From Monomorium pharaonis (taxonomy: Eukaryota > Arthropoda > Insecta > Hymenoptera > Formicidae), in contig NC_050469.1 in NCBI RefSeq assembly GCF_013373865.1, positions 12,992,740 through 13,056,739 on the forward strand: DNA of 64,000 bases, in the 5' to 3' direction. Position numbers and translations under genes: made by a program. Every line of letters starts with the position of its first letter. Within the stretch, counting starts at the first letter, position 1. The notes beneath the pieces are model-generated. The model was not told where the DNA came from, did not search any database, and saw only the letters and a list, made by a program, of their open reading frames with translations. This document shows positions 34,622 to 46,889 of the stretch, one piece after another.

Positions 34622-36960
34622 AACGTTAATACAGCGGAAATTCCGAGCTATTTTAAATTATCGCGTTGTGTTAGCAATATTCTATTTTTATCAACAAACC
34701 AATTTATCGCATAACTACACGTACAATCGCTTATATATTTTCCCGAATATTTTCTGCGTATACGAGAAATTGTTATTATTTTTCATTTCGTGCTATTAAG
34801 ATAAATGCTTCAGTGAAAGTAAATGTTCCTGCACTCGAACGCTTAAGGGAAAAAACTTATTATCAATCTTAAGTGTGTTGTTTTATAATATTAAACTTAA
34901 TTATAATCTTTAAATATTTTAAGATGTTTATAAGATAGGCTATTTTAAATATTATATGATATTGATTCACATTCAGGTACTACAAGTTTTTATTATGTTC
35001 GAAATAATGTTAAAATTTTTTGTTTTTCTCATATCAATAACGTTTTTATATATTTCACATTTCAATTTATTATGCAATTGGATCATTTTTTATATCGTGA
35101 ATCCTTACAATAGTTCAACAGTTTTTTACTCTGCGTCGTTACGTATCCGGTTACTGGGATTTTTACGGTGGATTTCTAAATAAAAATCTCACGGAAGTCA
35201 AACTACAGAGAGAGTCATGCAGAATTTCGCACGGCGATGCCCGCGCGGGTAAATATGAGTCAACCCTACTTGGTCGGCGTAATGCTCGGCGAACTTTATT
35301 CATTTAATAAGATTACTCGTTACGTCTCTCTAGGTCACGCGGCACGTAGCTCACACGTTAGGTATCTTTAATCAGCAGGACGACCTACACGGGAGATGCG
35401 CGTGTGCACGTGCGCACATCCGCTTTCTTCCCGACGACGAAAAGTCATCTGACGTATCTCCCGCGCCCCAATGTACAATGGCGAATTTATGCCGCTTAAG
35501 CAAAACCTTCTCACGCGCGCTCGCGCCCGTTGTTATTTCGAAACGATAGGCGGGCGAAGGTACTATTATGAGAAAGAGAATGGCCGGGCTGTTTCCTCGA
35601 CGGGCACGCGCCACACCATTCTCTGTCGCGCGCGAAGAAAGGAGCCGGGGAGATAAACGAAAGGAGCCGAAAGGAGTTTCCTTTCTTACGTTTCCGCGCG
35701 ATAACGCGGAAAGACGCGGAAAGGAAAAACCGCGTTCGAGAAATGCGATAAACATCTCTCTCGCCGGATCTCGCGAGAGAAAACCGATTTTGCAAAAGAA
35801 CGGAAGCCATCCGACAAATCAAGTCCATACGATGAAATTCACGATAGAGTTTCAATGCATCGCGAAATACAAATTTTTCTTTTCGCAATACCGTTACGCT
35901 GTCACGCTTTTATCTATTCAAATCGCCTGTCCGCACCGTTATCCCGTCCGGGGAGCTGCTCTCGCCCTTTCTTGACAATCGGGAGCTAGAGATTCTAAGA
36001 GAGGCGACAGATCCTCAGGTGTCTTCCGCCGTGCCCGAACTGTGATGGTAAAATCTCGCAAAATTCGTTTATCATCTTGCACAAGAGCTTGCGTCACCAA
36101 CAACTTCACGCTCGCGTAAGCACGTGGTAACGGGAATAGGGAAGTGGTGGCTCCTTTCACTTAACTACATTTCCTGGATGCAACAAGGAGTTTCCTGAGT
36201 AACAAGTACCTGAGCGTTCCAAACAATGCGGCTCACTATCCGCGAACAAGAGCCGACATCCACAAAGTAAACCGTGAACTCTCAGATTATTCGTACGAGT
36301 CGTTTGCACGACGACGAGGAGCGGAGGAAGCAGGCGCTTCCGGTGCGGAAATTCGCGACCTTCAGCGGAAGCCCGAGGAAGACCGCAGAGACGACGTTGG
36401 AGGAACCAGCTGAGGGAATAATTACGTTGCACAAACATTAGCGATTCTACGAGCGAGCGACGTTCGGCCATATGACGGAATAGACGCCCCATCCGTCTTC
36501 GTTGACGATTTAAAAATAGTCCCTCGCTAACAGAATTATTATTATCCAAAATTCTAAATTCAGGAGTTTCTCAGCTTCAAGCGGGTGTGTGAGGAAAAAA
36601 ATTCTTCGAGCCAGATTCTTCTCTGGCTGCGAAAATAATCACCAAGTAACGAGATGTCGCGAATTCCGCGAAAACGAACTCTTATCCGGGGTATCAAAGT
36701 TTGGCGGAAGTTTGGCGACGTCGCGAAGACGAGTGAAAGAATTTATCTCGAAATACACCCACGGTGGACGGCGCACGAGATGTGCCTTGAGGCATGAAAA
36801 AAAGAAAAGGAAGTGGACACGGGCGTCAGATCGGCGTCCCCGGAACGCGAACTATTTCTGGACATTCCCCCCGGAGGATCACTTGCGAAAAATTCAGTTC
36901 CTGGTTTAGACGCTTAGTTTAGACGGCGCGTTCCTATGCGCCGATCCAACGTTCTAAAAG
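34622..36960. other. Gene-free interval with CpG-rich stretch
   Basis: The first 0.6 kb is AT-rich. From about 35210 to 36900 the sequence is CpG-rich and many overlapping open frames appear on both strands (up to about 135 codons). They read as Arg/Ser-rich text without domains, as expected of stop-poor GC-rich DNA. It may be a regulatory region or contain untranslated exons; no gene is supported. Confidence 0.35.
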
Positions 36961-37257
36961 TACACCGTAAAAAGCTTTGTAAAATTGCAACTATAATAGT
37001 GGGTAATTTTCAGACCAACTATATAATAGTTGTAAATTTTCTCGTGTCCATCATTTTGCAGTATACAAGTAAAAATAATTTAATATGTCATAAATTTGTT
37101 TACGGTGTACACACAAGTGTAAAAAACAAATTAAGAAATTATTGCAAAATTTATATACAAAGTTACATGCACATAAAAATTTACAACTATTGTAGTCGGT
37201 CTCAAAAAAATTACCCACTATTATAATTGTAATTTTGCAAAAATTTTTTACAGCGTA
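36961..37257. mobile_element. MITE, 297 bp including TA duplications
   Basis: Inverted arms of about 90 bp: left TA CACCGTAAAAA..., right ...TTTTTTACAGCG TA. Shared blocks include actataatagtgggtaatttt and acaactat-gta. The centre includes a second copy-like phrase (tttacggtgtac at about 37099-37110). TA target duplication and lack of coding sequence point to a Tc1/mariner-like non-autonomous element. Confidence 0.75.
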
Positions 37258-37871
37258 GATGGAAATTGACAGTCTTTTCCTTGCGTACCGCGCGGCGCGT
37301 CGGCAAAAGTTATGCAGATCAATCTTCGGAACTCATTAAACTTTTACAGCCAATCTGCAATCGCAAATATTGTATTAGGATTCAAGTGACGTATATGCAA
37401 TGTTTATAGAATCATCACCGTGCTCTACGCGCGGTTATTCTCCCAAAGTTTGCAATTACGAATTTTTTTTATCGTTTAACAAAAAAAAAAATATTTTTAA
37501 AAAATATGACGATTATGAACGTGTCGGAATGAATGTCTTTTCTCTATAAATTACAACCGTCGTTCCGAAAGACCGAAATTTCCGTTAGCGATAGTATCTA
37601 TTTCAATTAAAAACGCTAATTATTTCAACAGGATATCGTGCGATTCATCATGTCGCGGCTCTAATTACAGTAGGAAAAGAAAAGATCTTAATTACAATAT
37701 GCGGTATCGACACACGCGCGGTATCTGCCTTCTGTTTTCCCCGACATGATATATCGACGCAACGCTCGGTTAGACATCGCGTATAACCGGTTGCGTTGCG
37801 TAATTCCCGTCAACAATATACTACGGCTCGTCAAGGTGCAATGAGTCACAAAAATATGAGATTGAACGAAG
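37258..37871. other. Intergenic, nothing recognised
   Basis: Mixed AT-rich and CpG-bearing sequence upstream (plus-strand sense) of the tRNA-Arg. Contains A/T runs near 37464-37500. No gene supported. Confidence 0.4.
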
Positions 37872-37872
37872 G

Positions 37873-37882
37873 AAAAAAAAAA
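37873..37882 (-). terminator. RNA polymerase III terminator of tRNA-Arg
   Basis: Ten A on the plus strand are a T10 run on the minus strand, 9 nt after the tRNA 3' end. This is a standard Pol III stop. Confidence 0.85.
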
Positions 37883-37891
37883 GATATGCCC

Positions 37892-37964
37892 CGATCCTGC
37901 CAGGATTCGAACCTGGAATCTTCTGATCCGTAGTCAGACGCGTTATCCGTTGCGCCACAGGACC
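37892..37964 (-). tRNA. tRNA-Arg(ACG): tRNA-Arg (anticodon ACG)
   Basis: 73-nt cloverleaf on the minus strand. The acceptor stem GGTCCTG pairs with CAGGATC (one G-T pair) and the discriminator is G. The D region contains TGGCGCAA, the anticodon loop CTACGGA holds ACG, and the T arm contains GGTTCGAATCC. Internal A and B boxes are intact, and a T-run terminator follows. The A34 would be read as inosine, decoding CGU/CGC/CGA. No intron and no encoded CCA, as in eukaryotes. Confidence 0.97.
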
Positions 37965-40389
37965 AGCTGATTATGAAATAGTTTCAAATGATATATCTAG
38001 GGATAGAAATCGTCAGAAACAAAAACGAGACTCATTGTCAGATACCTTCATTAAGTTTGATGTTGATATAACCATGAAAAATACAAATAATATTTTATAT
38101 TCCAAGATACGACGGTTTTCCATATGTATTGTTGTATTTATTATATAATTAAAAAATTATTTATTATATGTTTAACTATTTATAACTATTTGTCGTCGAG
38201 TTTCACAAATCACCTCAGATCCTGAGATTAAAATGGTCATCAAAACAATTGGAAAATATCTTACTTATATATTCTATGATTTAAATCGTCCATGTATACG
38301 AATAAAAAAATTAAAATAGTAAAATTAAAATAATCAGTTCTAATTTCTAAAAACATGTCTGCCTTTCTTGCGACTTTCTCAAAAGTCTTTACAGATTTTT
38401 TAATTACGACCGCGTTGCGTTCACCGTTAACCATATACGAATGTATGTACACTTGTAACATTTCAAAGCTTGTAACATACATTTCTGTTAACAAAATACA
38501 CATTATTCTCAGCGCCAAGCTTGTATAAATTCAAAAAAAGAAACGAATCTATCAACCAAATAAAATTGAGGGACTGTAATAAAAATAAAGGATAGTTCAA
38601 CTTTTATCCTTTTTTGAGAAAAGAGGACATATATTTTCTAATGAATCTATTATTCGCATAAAATATATAACGATAAATATCTACATGTCCATTGCATAAG
38701 AATGAATTATCGACCATCGAATATTAAACCAAAACCTGTTTATTTTCATTTTCAAGTGCAAATTTTACAATAAAACGTTCTATCTACCATGAATCCCAAT
38801 GTAAAATGTTAAAAACGTATGTAAGAATGAGCTGATTTCAACGAGCGACCATACGCTGATAATTTCATTTTGTGCATATAAGGCAAACACCCGTCTCGCT
38901 CCTTCGTAAATCATTACACGTCCTTGCCTTCCCAAGAAACGAATGTTTCACGGACACATTGAATTGCAGTCGTGCCTCTTTGGGCAAACCGCTCGTTTTC
39001 ACGGCATGCAGTGTCACGTAAAAAATATCGTTCAATGTCAACGATGATACAGCCACAATCTTATAAAAAGTTTCGCACGAAAATTCTGTACGTATCTCCT
39101 GTATCATTAAATAATAATAAATTCCAACTTTTTTCCTAAAATAATTATGTTAAAAATTTTGTAATAAACGGAAAACCGAGTAAGTTTTACCTTTAAAAAT
39201 CATATAACGCCAAAAGATCTCTTATCGGGATATATGCAAAAGTTCTAGCGGTTTAAGTGGAAGCCTTTCAGCTATTCTGCTCCCATTGTTAATGCATGCT
39301 CTATCTTTATAAATAATTCTTATAATAAACAATAATTTAATTATAAAGAAAAGTTTGATATTAATAGCATTCATGGAGAGATTTTATCAAATGAGAATGG
39401 AGATTGATAAACAGAGCATAATGAGGTTAATAATTACATACGGAAGCATTGGAATCAAAACCGACTACTCCTTTCGCTTATTGCATCATCGCCGTACACG
39501 TTACATATATCCTGCAGTGTGTTTCAGCCGCAGTGTATCTTACATCGGATCAAATTCAAACAATGTCTGATATGTAACTTATCAGCCTCTATGTTTACTT
39601 GATACAATTTTTTTCACGAGAATGCCATATCAAATTAGTATCAAACTTTCCCTTATTTTATAGCTCCATTCTTGTTTATCATTTTTGTAATCATAAGAAT
39701 TAGTGTAAAGATGGCGATACAGTGAAATCAGCGTACTCAAGTTGATTTTGAGTAAAAAGTGTTCGATACTTATGACTATATAATTGCATAGTAAAATAAT
39801 GATATGGCCAAGAGCTTTATTTATAATTATTACTGTAACGTCAGTAATAATAACTTTATATGTATTTATAGCTCCATAACAAACTATAAAAGAAATTTAA
39901 TATAAATTATGCTAATTTCAAATATTAATGTAGTAAAAGATTAAAAAGAAAAGAGAGAGACAGAGAGATGTATATAGATGGTAAAAATAAAATGAAATTT
40001 CTACTTAATAAATGTAATCACATATAAAAGTTAGATTCGTTTTTAATAGATTTTATACAGAAGAAATCTATAAATGTATAAATGTGGTTTTCATTTCTTT
40101 ATCCTTATCTAAGCATCAAATCATTTCTAACAGTATTGAAACAGTGCAACGTTTAATTCCCGAGATACGAGGAGATGCAACTTTAGAGGACCTATACCGA
40201 TATATACTGGCGACCTTCCTGTACGCATTAATGGCCCGTCGGAAAACAATCGAGTAATTATCTCCGGATAATTATTCCTGAAGCGCGTCACTCGACAACG
40301 ATGATGCCAAATCAGCGACTGGACAACGTAATTACGCAATTAACCCGCACGAAAGCGAACCGTTGACTATATAACGACTCATTGATTAC
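37965..40389. other. Gene-free AT-rich interval
   Basis: No supported gene; short open frames (60-85 codons) have no domains. Nothing beyond AT-rich low complexity, including a weak 9-bp hairpin (ttattactg/cagtaataa) near 39824-39850. Confidence 0.4.
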
Positions 40390-40454
40390 TCTCATACACG
40401 TGAATCGCGAGTATCTCGCACGAGACTCGCGAGGCGAGTGATATCGGAGACGTC

Positions 40455-40473
40455 GGAGGGGAGGGGGGGGAGG
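40455..40473 (+). other. G-rich tract, possible G-quadruplex
   Basis: ggaggggaggggggggagg supplies closely spaced G-runs on the plus strand. A C-rich counterpart lies 115 bp downstream (40589-40607), so the pair could also fold on each other. It lies at the left edge of the CpG-rich stretch 40390-42010. Confidence 0.5.
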
Positions 40474-40588
40474 TAAATGTGCGTCTCCGCGGACGCGTTT
40501 CCGGGATGAGAGCGCGAGTTGTATAAGCGCGCGTATTGTTCCGCGCGTATTCATCCGCGTGGGTATCGACGAGCTTTAAAAAAAGAAT

Positions 40589-40607
40589 CCCTCCTCCCCC
40601 TCCCCCC
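40589..40607 (-). other. C-rich tract, possible minus-strand G-quadruplex
   Basis: ccctcctccccctcccccc on plus is a G-run series on minus, roughly the inverse of 40455-40473. Confidence 0.5.
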
Positions 40608-41579
40608 GAGGTAAAACTTGCGCGCGATAGCTGCGTTCGACGCGTGTCACGTTTTTTAACACGTCGTGAACGCGCGCAAATCAATATGCGACGATGATGT
40701 GCAGATTTCCAGAGAAATCACGGCACAATGGGCCGCGCGCGGGGCGCAATTTCAATATTTATAGGACAATTCAGCCGTCCCGATTATTTCCGTTTCTCGT
40801 TAAGGTTGGTAAATTGCGAAACGCGAAGTCCGGGTAATAGAGATCGGCGCGTCCAACGTGCGACGCTCTATCGAGCCTCGCGGCGGAAACTGCGCGTACT
40901 ATTTCCCATCATCGCGACACCGTTATCAAGAAAAAAAAAAAAAATAAAAGAAATAAAAAGATGCGGGCTCTCTCGTCGAGGATCAACCACCCTTTTCTCT
41001 CATAAAAATTGCAGAAACCTATTTTGCTGTGGGAGTCGCTTGCGAAATAAGCGAAAAACTCTCCGGAGTGAGCTCTCGGGAAAACGTCGGCCTTTCCTTT
41101 TCACCTTCTCTTTTATTTCCAGAGCGATTCGCTCCTCGGCAGGTAAAGGTCCACGCGCGAAGACGGGGATGGAAAACCACCACGTAATTTCGTATAGCGC
41201 AACACAATCGCGCGCTTTACGTAAGGAAAAGAGCCGCGGGAATTGACGCGAAGAGTAGCGCGAAAACGTCGCCTCTCGCCGGGCGCGCGCGCCCAGTATT
41301 TACGTTCCTCGGTGTGTATCGCTGTCATGTTGACAGCGAGCCACGGGGCTCTGGGCACGCTCCGTCAGCACGCTGGTGCACGCTCTCGGAGCGGCGCGTG
41401 TATTAGAAAAAACGCGAAACGTCACCCGGAGAAAAACGCGCGCGGACACTTACGATTTAGCTGCGGCAGATCGGGCGCGTCGCTGTCACCCTGTCGTGAA
41501 TTCGCCCCTGGAGACAGGAGGGTGCTTGGACGTCCGGTCACGCTGCACGGGACGTTGCTCGTACGCTGCCGAAGAAGGG

Positions 41580-41586
<7 letters not shown>

Positions 41587-41616
<30 letters not shown>
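41587..41616. repeat. (AG)14-15 microsatellite
   Basis: Uninterrupted AG run inside the CpG-rich region; it explains the Arg-Glu repeats in overlapping open frames. Confidence 0.9.
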
Positions 41617-41619
<3 letters not shown>

Positions 41620-41880
41620 GAGGAAAAAAAACAGCGCGACGAGCCTTCGAACGCGCCGATCGTAGCCCTCCGCAGTCACCGCGAGTGTCACGTGGATCAC
41701 ATTATCGCGTGCGTCCCGTTTAAAGAGACGCGAGTGCGAGCGAAACGCGCCGCCATCCGCCACGGACCGTCATCACACTCGCCATTTTGATTTACACTGA
41801 CGGTTGTTCCGTCGCGGGCGGCAAGGTGTCCTGCGCGACGCGCCGCCTGCGCATGCGCGCGACAGGTGGCTGCCCGCGCG

Positions 41881-41902
41881 TACCGTACCGTACCGTACCG
41901 TA
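41881..41902. repeat. TACCG pentanucleotide repeat (about 4 copies)
   Basis: taccg repeated four times and ending ta. A CpG-containing minisatellite in the CpG-rich region. Confidence 0.9.
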
Positions 41903-42259
41903 TCTTCCCCCTTCTGTGTCCTTAGCAGTTCCGCCGCATCGCTTTCGCGTCTCCGCACGTTCGTGAATCTACCTTTACCGACGATACTCGGCGAGACTCT
42001 TCAAGGGGATGCTGACGGAGGCAGGTTTGTTTTACCGATAAAATGCAATATATTATATACATATGTAGTTTTTGTAGAACGACTACCCTATGAAAATGTA
42101 ACATTGGGTAGTATATTAAATTGGCCGGCAATTATTGGTTATTTTGAGTATTAAAAGTACTAACAGCAGTATTTTTAATACTAAAATAAATATTAATAAT
42201 ATTAGTAAATATTAATTAATATTAGCCAATGAATTTAATACTGTCCAGTATGTATTATA

Positions 42260-42446
42260 CAGGGTGAATTTTAATGGCTGTCCCAACTTTTTACCATGAG
42301 AGATATGGGATTACCGATTGCAATCTTAGTCATACACATTTACGGCATTTGCACATACATATGGCGTATATGTGTGTACTAAGATTGCAGTCGGTAATCC
42401 CATCTCTCATGATAAAAAGTTGAGACAGCCACTAAAATTCACCCTT
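42260..42446. mobile_element. MITE, about 187 bp, ends AGGGTGAATTTTA
   Basis: Near-perfect inverted arms of about 70 bp. The left has AGGGTGAATTTTAATGGCTG and the right, reversed, AGGGTGAATTTTAGTGGCTG, followed by matching blocks through ggattaccga-tgcaatcttagt. The loop is about 45 bp. TATA lies at both outer edges. The close match suggests recent insertion. No coding sequence. Confidence 0.8.
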
Positions 42447-43119
42447 ATATTTTTATAAGGGTATGAGCCATCACATAAAGTCTTTCATTAAGTTACGTTA
42501 TTTTCAAAGAAATAATATTAAAAATATAACGTGTTTAAAATTTAAAATAATGGATAGTACCTATATAAACTTTTTATGTTCAAATTACGTACTATTGTTT
42601 AATAATGATACTGCATTTAATTAAAAAGTGAGAAATTGATTTTACCGATCAGCTTTCTTGCTTTCAGCTAAAGCTAATGTATCAACTGTCGTCGATAACA
42701 TCGGTTTTACTTGTTTCACTTTTCTAACTAATAAAAAAACGGATAAGTGCAGAGAATATTATTTCAAAATTAGCCATTTACGCATGTGTTATATAATAAT
42801 TTATACTAAGTTATTGTTTAAATCACATTAAAGAAAAATATAAGTATAAACTATATGTAAATAATCCAAATAAACGCAATTTTAAAATTTACATATAAAA
42901 AGAACTTATTATTAGTTGAACAAATTGACAATTGATTATGCAGATTTCTTTTCAGCCTTTTTGATATTAATATCAATCCTTATATTATAAATTTTACTGT
43001 TAACTAAATTTTACTGTTGACTTTTACTAAAATTGCAAAGTTTTATTTAACTGTTTCGAATTATCGTGTTGTATTTTGTTTATAAAAATAATGTTACTCC
43101 ATTAAATGTTGAAAAAAAT
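42447..43119. other. AT-rich intergenic, nothing recognised
   Basis: No gene, RNA gene or repeat structure beyond a small hairpin (cccttata/tataaggg) at the edge of the MITE. Confidence 0.4.
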
Positions 43120-43193
43120 TGGCCCATGAGGGGATCGAACCCGCGACCTTCGCGTTATTAGCACGACGCTCTAACCAACTGAGCTAATGGGCC
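43120..43193 (-). tRNA. tRNA-Ile(AAT): tRNA-Ile (anticodon AAT), copy 1
   Basis: 74-nt cloverleaf on the minus strand. The acceptor GGCCCAT pairs with ATGGGCC and the discriminator is A. The D arm contains TAGCTCAGTTGGTTAGAGC, the anticodon loop CTAATAA has AAT, and the T arm contains GGTTCGATCCC. A T7 terminator follows on the minus strand (43112-43118). Identical in sequence to the copy 366 bp away. Confidence 0.97.
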
Positions 43194-43485
43194 ACTTCGG
43201 TAAGAGTCTCTTACGACAGTGTTTTCCGGTCAAGTTTGCAATTTACTTGCGAAAATACTACTTATTTCGCATGAATATTTCTCTAAGAAAAGAAATAGCA
43301 AAGCATGACAAGATCATATTGCAACCTTCGCTTCGTAATGAATGTAATACTGTGATTAACTCTGTTAATGATCCTCCATATTTACGTGTCTTTGCAACAA
43401 TGCTTTCAGTATAATTTTGCAACTTACTTGCGAAAATGCTGACAGTCGTCTTGCATAAGTATTTCGCATAAAAAAAAAGATAGCT
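43194..43485. other. Spacer between duplicated tRNA-Ile genes
   Basis: About 290 bp. Sequence upstream of each tRNA is partly similar (cttgcgaaaata/cttgcgaaaatg and tatttcgcat occur twice), showing that the tRNA was duplicated with some flank and the spacer has since diverged. Open frames here are not supported as genes. Confidence 0.5.
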
Positions 43486-43559
43486 TGGCCCATGAGGGGA
43501 TCGAACCCGCGACCTTCGCGTTATTAGCACGACGCTCTAACCAACTGAGCTAATGGGCC
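43486..43559 (-). tRNA. tRNA-Ile(AAT): tRNA-Ile (anticodon AAT), copy 2
   Basis: Identical in sequence to copy 1 and in the same orientation. Pol III T-run stop at 43471-43479 on the minus strand. As in copy 1, I34 (from A34) would read AUU/AUC/AUA. Confidence 0.97.
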
Positions 43560-44230
43560 TTGCTTGCCGCCCTTCTCTTTTGTTTAACTAACAATATTTT
43601 TGTTTATAAAATTTAAATCAGTATCTTATAAAAAATTTTTAATAAAAAGTTTAAAGAAATATATATATTATAGTTCTATTAAAAAATGTAATTTATTGGT
43701 AAATAAATTACAACAAGTTAAAAATTAAATTAATATATAAATTAAATAAAAAGAAAAAATTATATTTTTTTGTCTAAACAAATATTGGTGCTCAATAATG
43801 TTATTATATTAATTATTAAATATGTTTTTCTATAAATAAATTATATTGTCAATATGTGATATTATTTAATGTAATAACGTAAGAATAATATTTGTTAGAA
43901 TTATTTTGTAAATATAATTGATTTTTTATACAAACCAAATTTTTAAAGTAATCTTAACACAATAAAAACAGTTTTGATATATATTATGCATTTACTATTT
44001 TAAAGTGAATTAATATGATTTGATATTTTTCAATTTATTATTAAAGTTAATATTCTATTACAAAATTATTGCACAAGGGAAAATTATAGCACCCTTTGTA
44101 TCATAATAATATTAAGATTTTATTTTGTAATTGTATATTTAATATAGATTAAAATCTCCCTTCCCACTAAAAAAACTTCCTCTGTTCCATTCTATACAGA
44201 TATAAGTAAAAAACATACATATATAATATG

Positions 44231-44261
<31 letters not shown>

Positions 44262-46889
44262 CTCGGCGAAGATAAAATCACGACTTTCATTATAACAATA
44301 ATACTCAACGTACAATATTTTTATATATATTGTATTTAACGTTGTATACAACATAAATATAAACAGACTTTGAGATTATGAGTTAAAAACACACGTAAAA
44401 TTAAAATTGTTTAATATTACTTTAATGTTTCTTATATATAATTCCTTTAAATCTAGTCGATTTCTGAAAAAAAGACTACTATACTTGAATTCTCTTCGAG
44501 CAGAGAAAGAGAGAGGGAGAGAAAGAGTAAAAATAACTGTGTTCTTGAATAGCTTTACGTCTGACTTCCAATTCGTTCAATATCAATGAACTCACATCTT
44601 CTCGTGTAACTCGTACAGATATCGCGAATCCAGATTGTTTACAAATCACGAATCTTTCGAAACCATCATCAGTTAATCTCTTCCTGTTTTTCTTCTACGG
44701 AATACGTCAGTGATCCTTCACCTTCCGAGCACGATCAATCCAGTGCCGTCCTCATCCAAGAACTTGCCTTCGCCGCTTGCAAGAGTTCGTGAACCCTATA
44801 TCGATTCCACTATTCATAGAAACAACTGGCAACGGTCAATGGACTGCCGTTCGTTACAATTGATATGCATTACGTAGACCGCAAGTTAACAACTGGTCTA
44901 TAACTGACTTCCTTCTTTTACAAGTTTCATATAAAGTGTAAATTGATCGAACACGTCAATGAAGATACGTACGTTGCAAGGGCACCGCACTGTCAAATCG
45001 GTGTTCCTCGATACGGCATAAAGTATGTCACAGCCGAAAATGTGAGTTCATAATAATTTAAACTCTCAAATTTGCCAACATAACTTAAAGTTCTTGTATC
45101 TCTTCTACTCGATGTGCCTGAGTGAATTAATTGTGTCTCCAAGAATAACTCGACTGTATATTATTTATTTTTATTGCTTCGGAGCTTTGCTTCGGATATA
45201 CGCTTTTAATTCAGCATTTTTCAAAAAAAAATTCCATACATCACTCTAGAAGTTCCAGATAACACAAAGTCAATTAAAATTAAAGTTTTTAGAGCACGAA
45301 GCTATCTGTCCTCTACGGGTTTTTCACAAATTGTTATAACTTTATTGTTATAACATTATTGTTATAACTTTGTACAATATTATTTTATAAGAATAAACAG
45401 TGTGTGTATTATTACATAATAAATTTTTTTATATTTCTTAATAAGAGCATTTGTAAAAAGCATTAAAAAAAAAACAAAAAAAGATTACGTTCCTACATTA
45501 AGAGAAAAAATTACGTAATTTAAATAAATATGTTATTAGTATTTACACAAATAATTATTTTATACTGGACATGTAATATTTGTCACAAACAAGTAATATT
45601 ATTTTCTTGTTTGATATATAAATAAAGTATGTGAATAATATTCATTAGATATTTAAATCGACTAATCTTTTTTCAGTGTGGAGAAAAAAAATAAACACCT
45701 ATTGCAATTATTTATCGTCAATTAGAATTATAATATTAATTTCTAATACGCCAGTATTATATTGCAACTATATGTATGTACCTCAATATTTGTTAATTAA
45801 TTGTACTATATTAATATTTTTTCTTTAGTTGATGTTTTTCTACTTTAAAAAAGTGCGATAAACACTGATCATATTCTACACAAAATAATTGTGTACGATC
45901 AGAATATTCTACGCAAATATATTGTACGCAAAATGATTGTACGTGAAAAAAACTATGCACGCAAGAATTATCCTTGAATTAAAAATTGCACACGGATATA
46001 TTGTGCGTAGTAAAACTGTTCACTAGACAGTTTATCTAGACAGTGTCGTATTTTTATGTAATACTATTTTAAATGAAGCACATTACTATCGTGATATTTA
46101 CCATTCTGCAAGGAGATAAAGGTATGCCGACGGAAAAACATAAGTCGTCTGGCATTCTATTCGGAGGTTTGCTCGTACGAGCAAAGACCTAATGTGCGCT
46201 TTTCGATCGATAAATGTTACGACCGAAGAGAATCAATAAATTGGAACACTACCGCGAGCTTCGCTGTGCAATGTAACCCTTTCTTTTCTATGAGAGTATA
46301 AATATAATATCAAAATATTTGATAGAATTTATGATGTAAACGCGCCATCTCGCTCTAATACGTATTGTATGCATGTGTTATAATTTATTATTTATAAACT
46401 GTTTTAAAAAGGAAAAATTAATTTACTCGATTAATTTACGAGATTATATAATAAGCAGCAGACAATTGAAGCATATTGAACTTTAAAGCGTTCTAAAGTA
46501 CATTATTTGTTATCATAAAAACCACTATAAAAAGATTAAGATAATAAATACATATGCATACTACAAATACGTTCACTTAATCTTTGTTATTTATCAAAAA
46601 AATATAAAGTCATGCTGTTATCGTAAGCTGTCACAAGACAAATATAACTTATCATGTAGACCTATGGCTCGTTGCCGATTAAAATGTCAGTATCCAAAAG
46701 GTAGACTCTGCGATACATGTTATTAGATATTTCATGTAATACACACATGTAATTACACTTGCATATTGCATATTACGTTATTATTGTGTTACATTAAAAA
46801 ATATAAGGATAACAGCGATAAGGATAACTCACGATACATTTTTGTTGTATATCTACCAAACAGCATGTAAGTAATATATCATTAGCGTG
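43560..46889. other. Gene-free AT-rich interval
   Basis: No supported gene. An alternating TA/TATG tract lies at about 44215-44262. Around 45865-46025 there are loose repeats of phrases such as attgtacgc, tacgcaaaa and attgtgcg, with no clear unit length. Moderately CpG-bearing sequence occurs at 44560-45010. Confidence 0.4.

Larger units (their letters stand above)
40390..42010. promoter_or_regulatory. CpG-island-like region, candidate promoter
   Basis: About 1.6 kb of CG-dense sequence (cgcgcgcgcccag, gcgcatgcgcgcg, cgccgccatccgcc) containing a (GA)n run and a TACCG repeat. Open frames of up to 172 codons occur on both strands but have no domains and overlap each other, so they are not genes. 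It resembles a promoter/first-exon region; no downstream coding exon in the window can be tied to it. Confidence 0.35.

Noticed and set aside
35372..36909. Cluster of open frames (up to 135 codons) on both strands
   Set aside because: Stop-poor CpG-rich DNA gives Arg/Ser-rich text without domains or consistent splice sites; no frame stands out.
40379..42154. Many overlapping open frames in the CpG island
   Set aside because: They run through microsatellites and purine runs, overlap each other on both strands, and show no domain.
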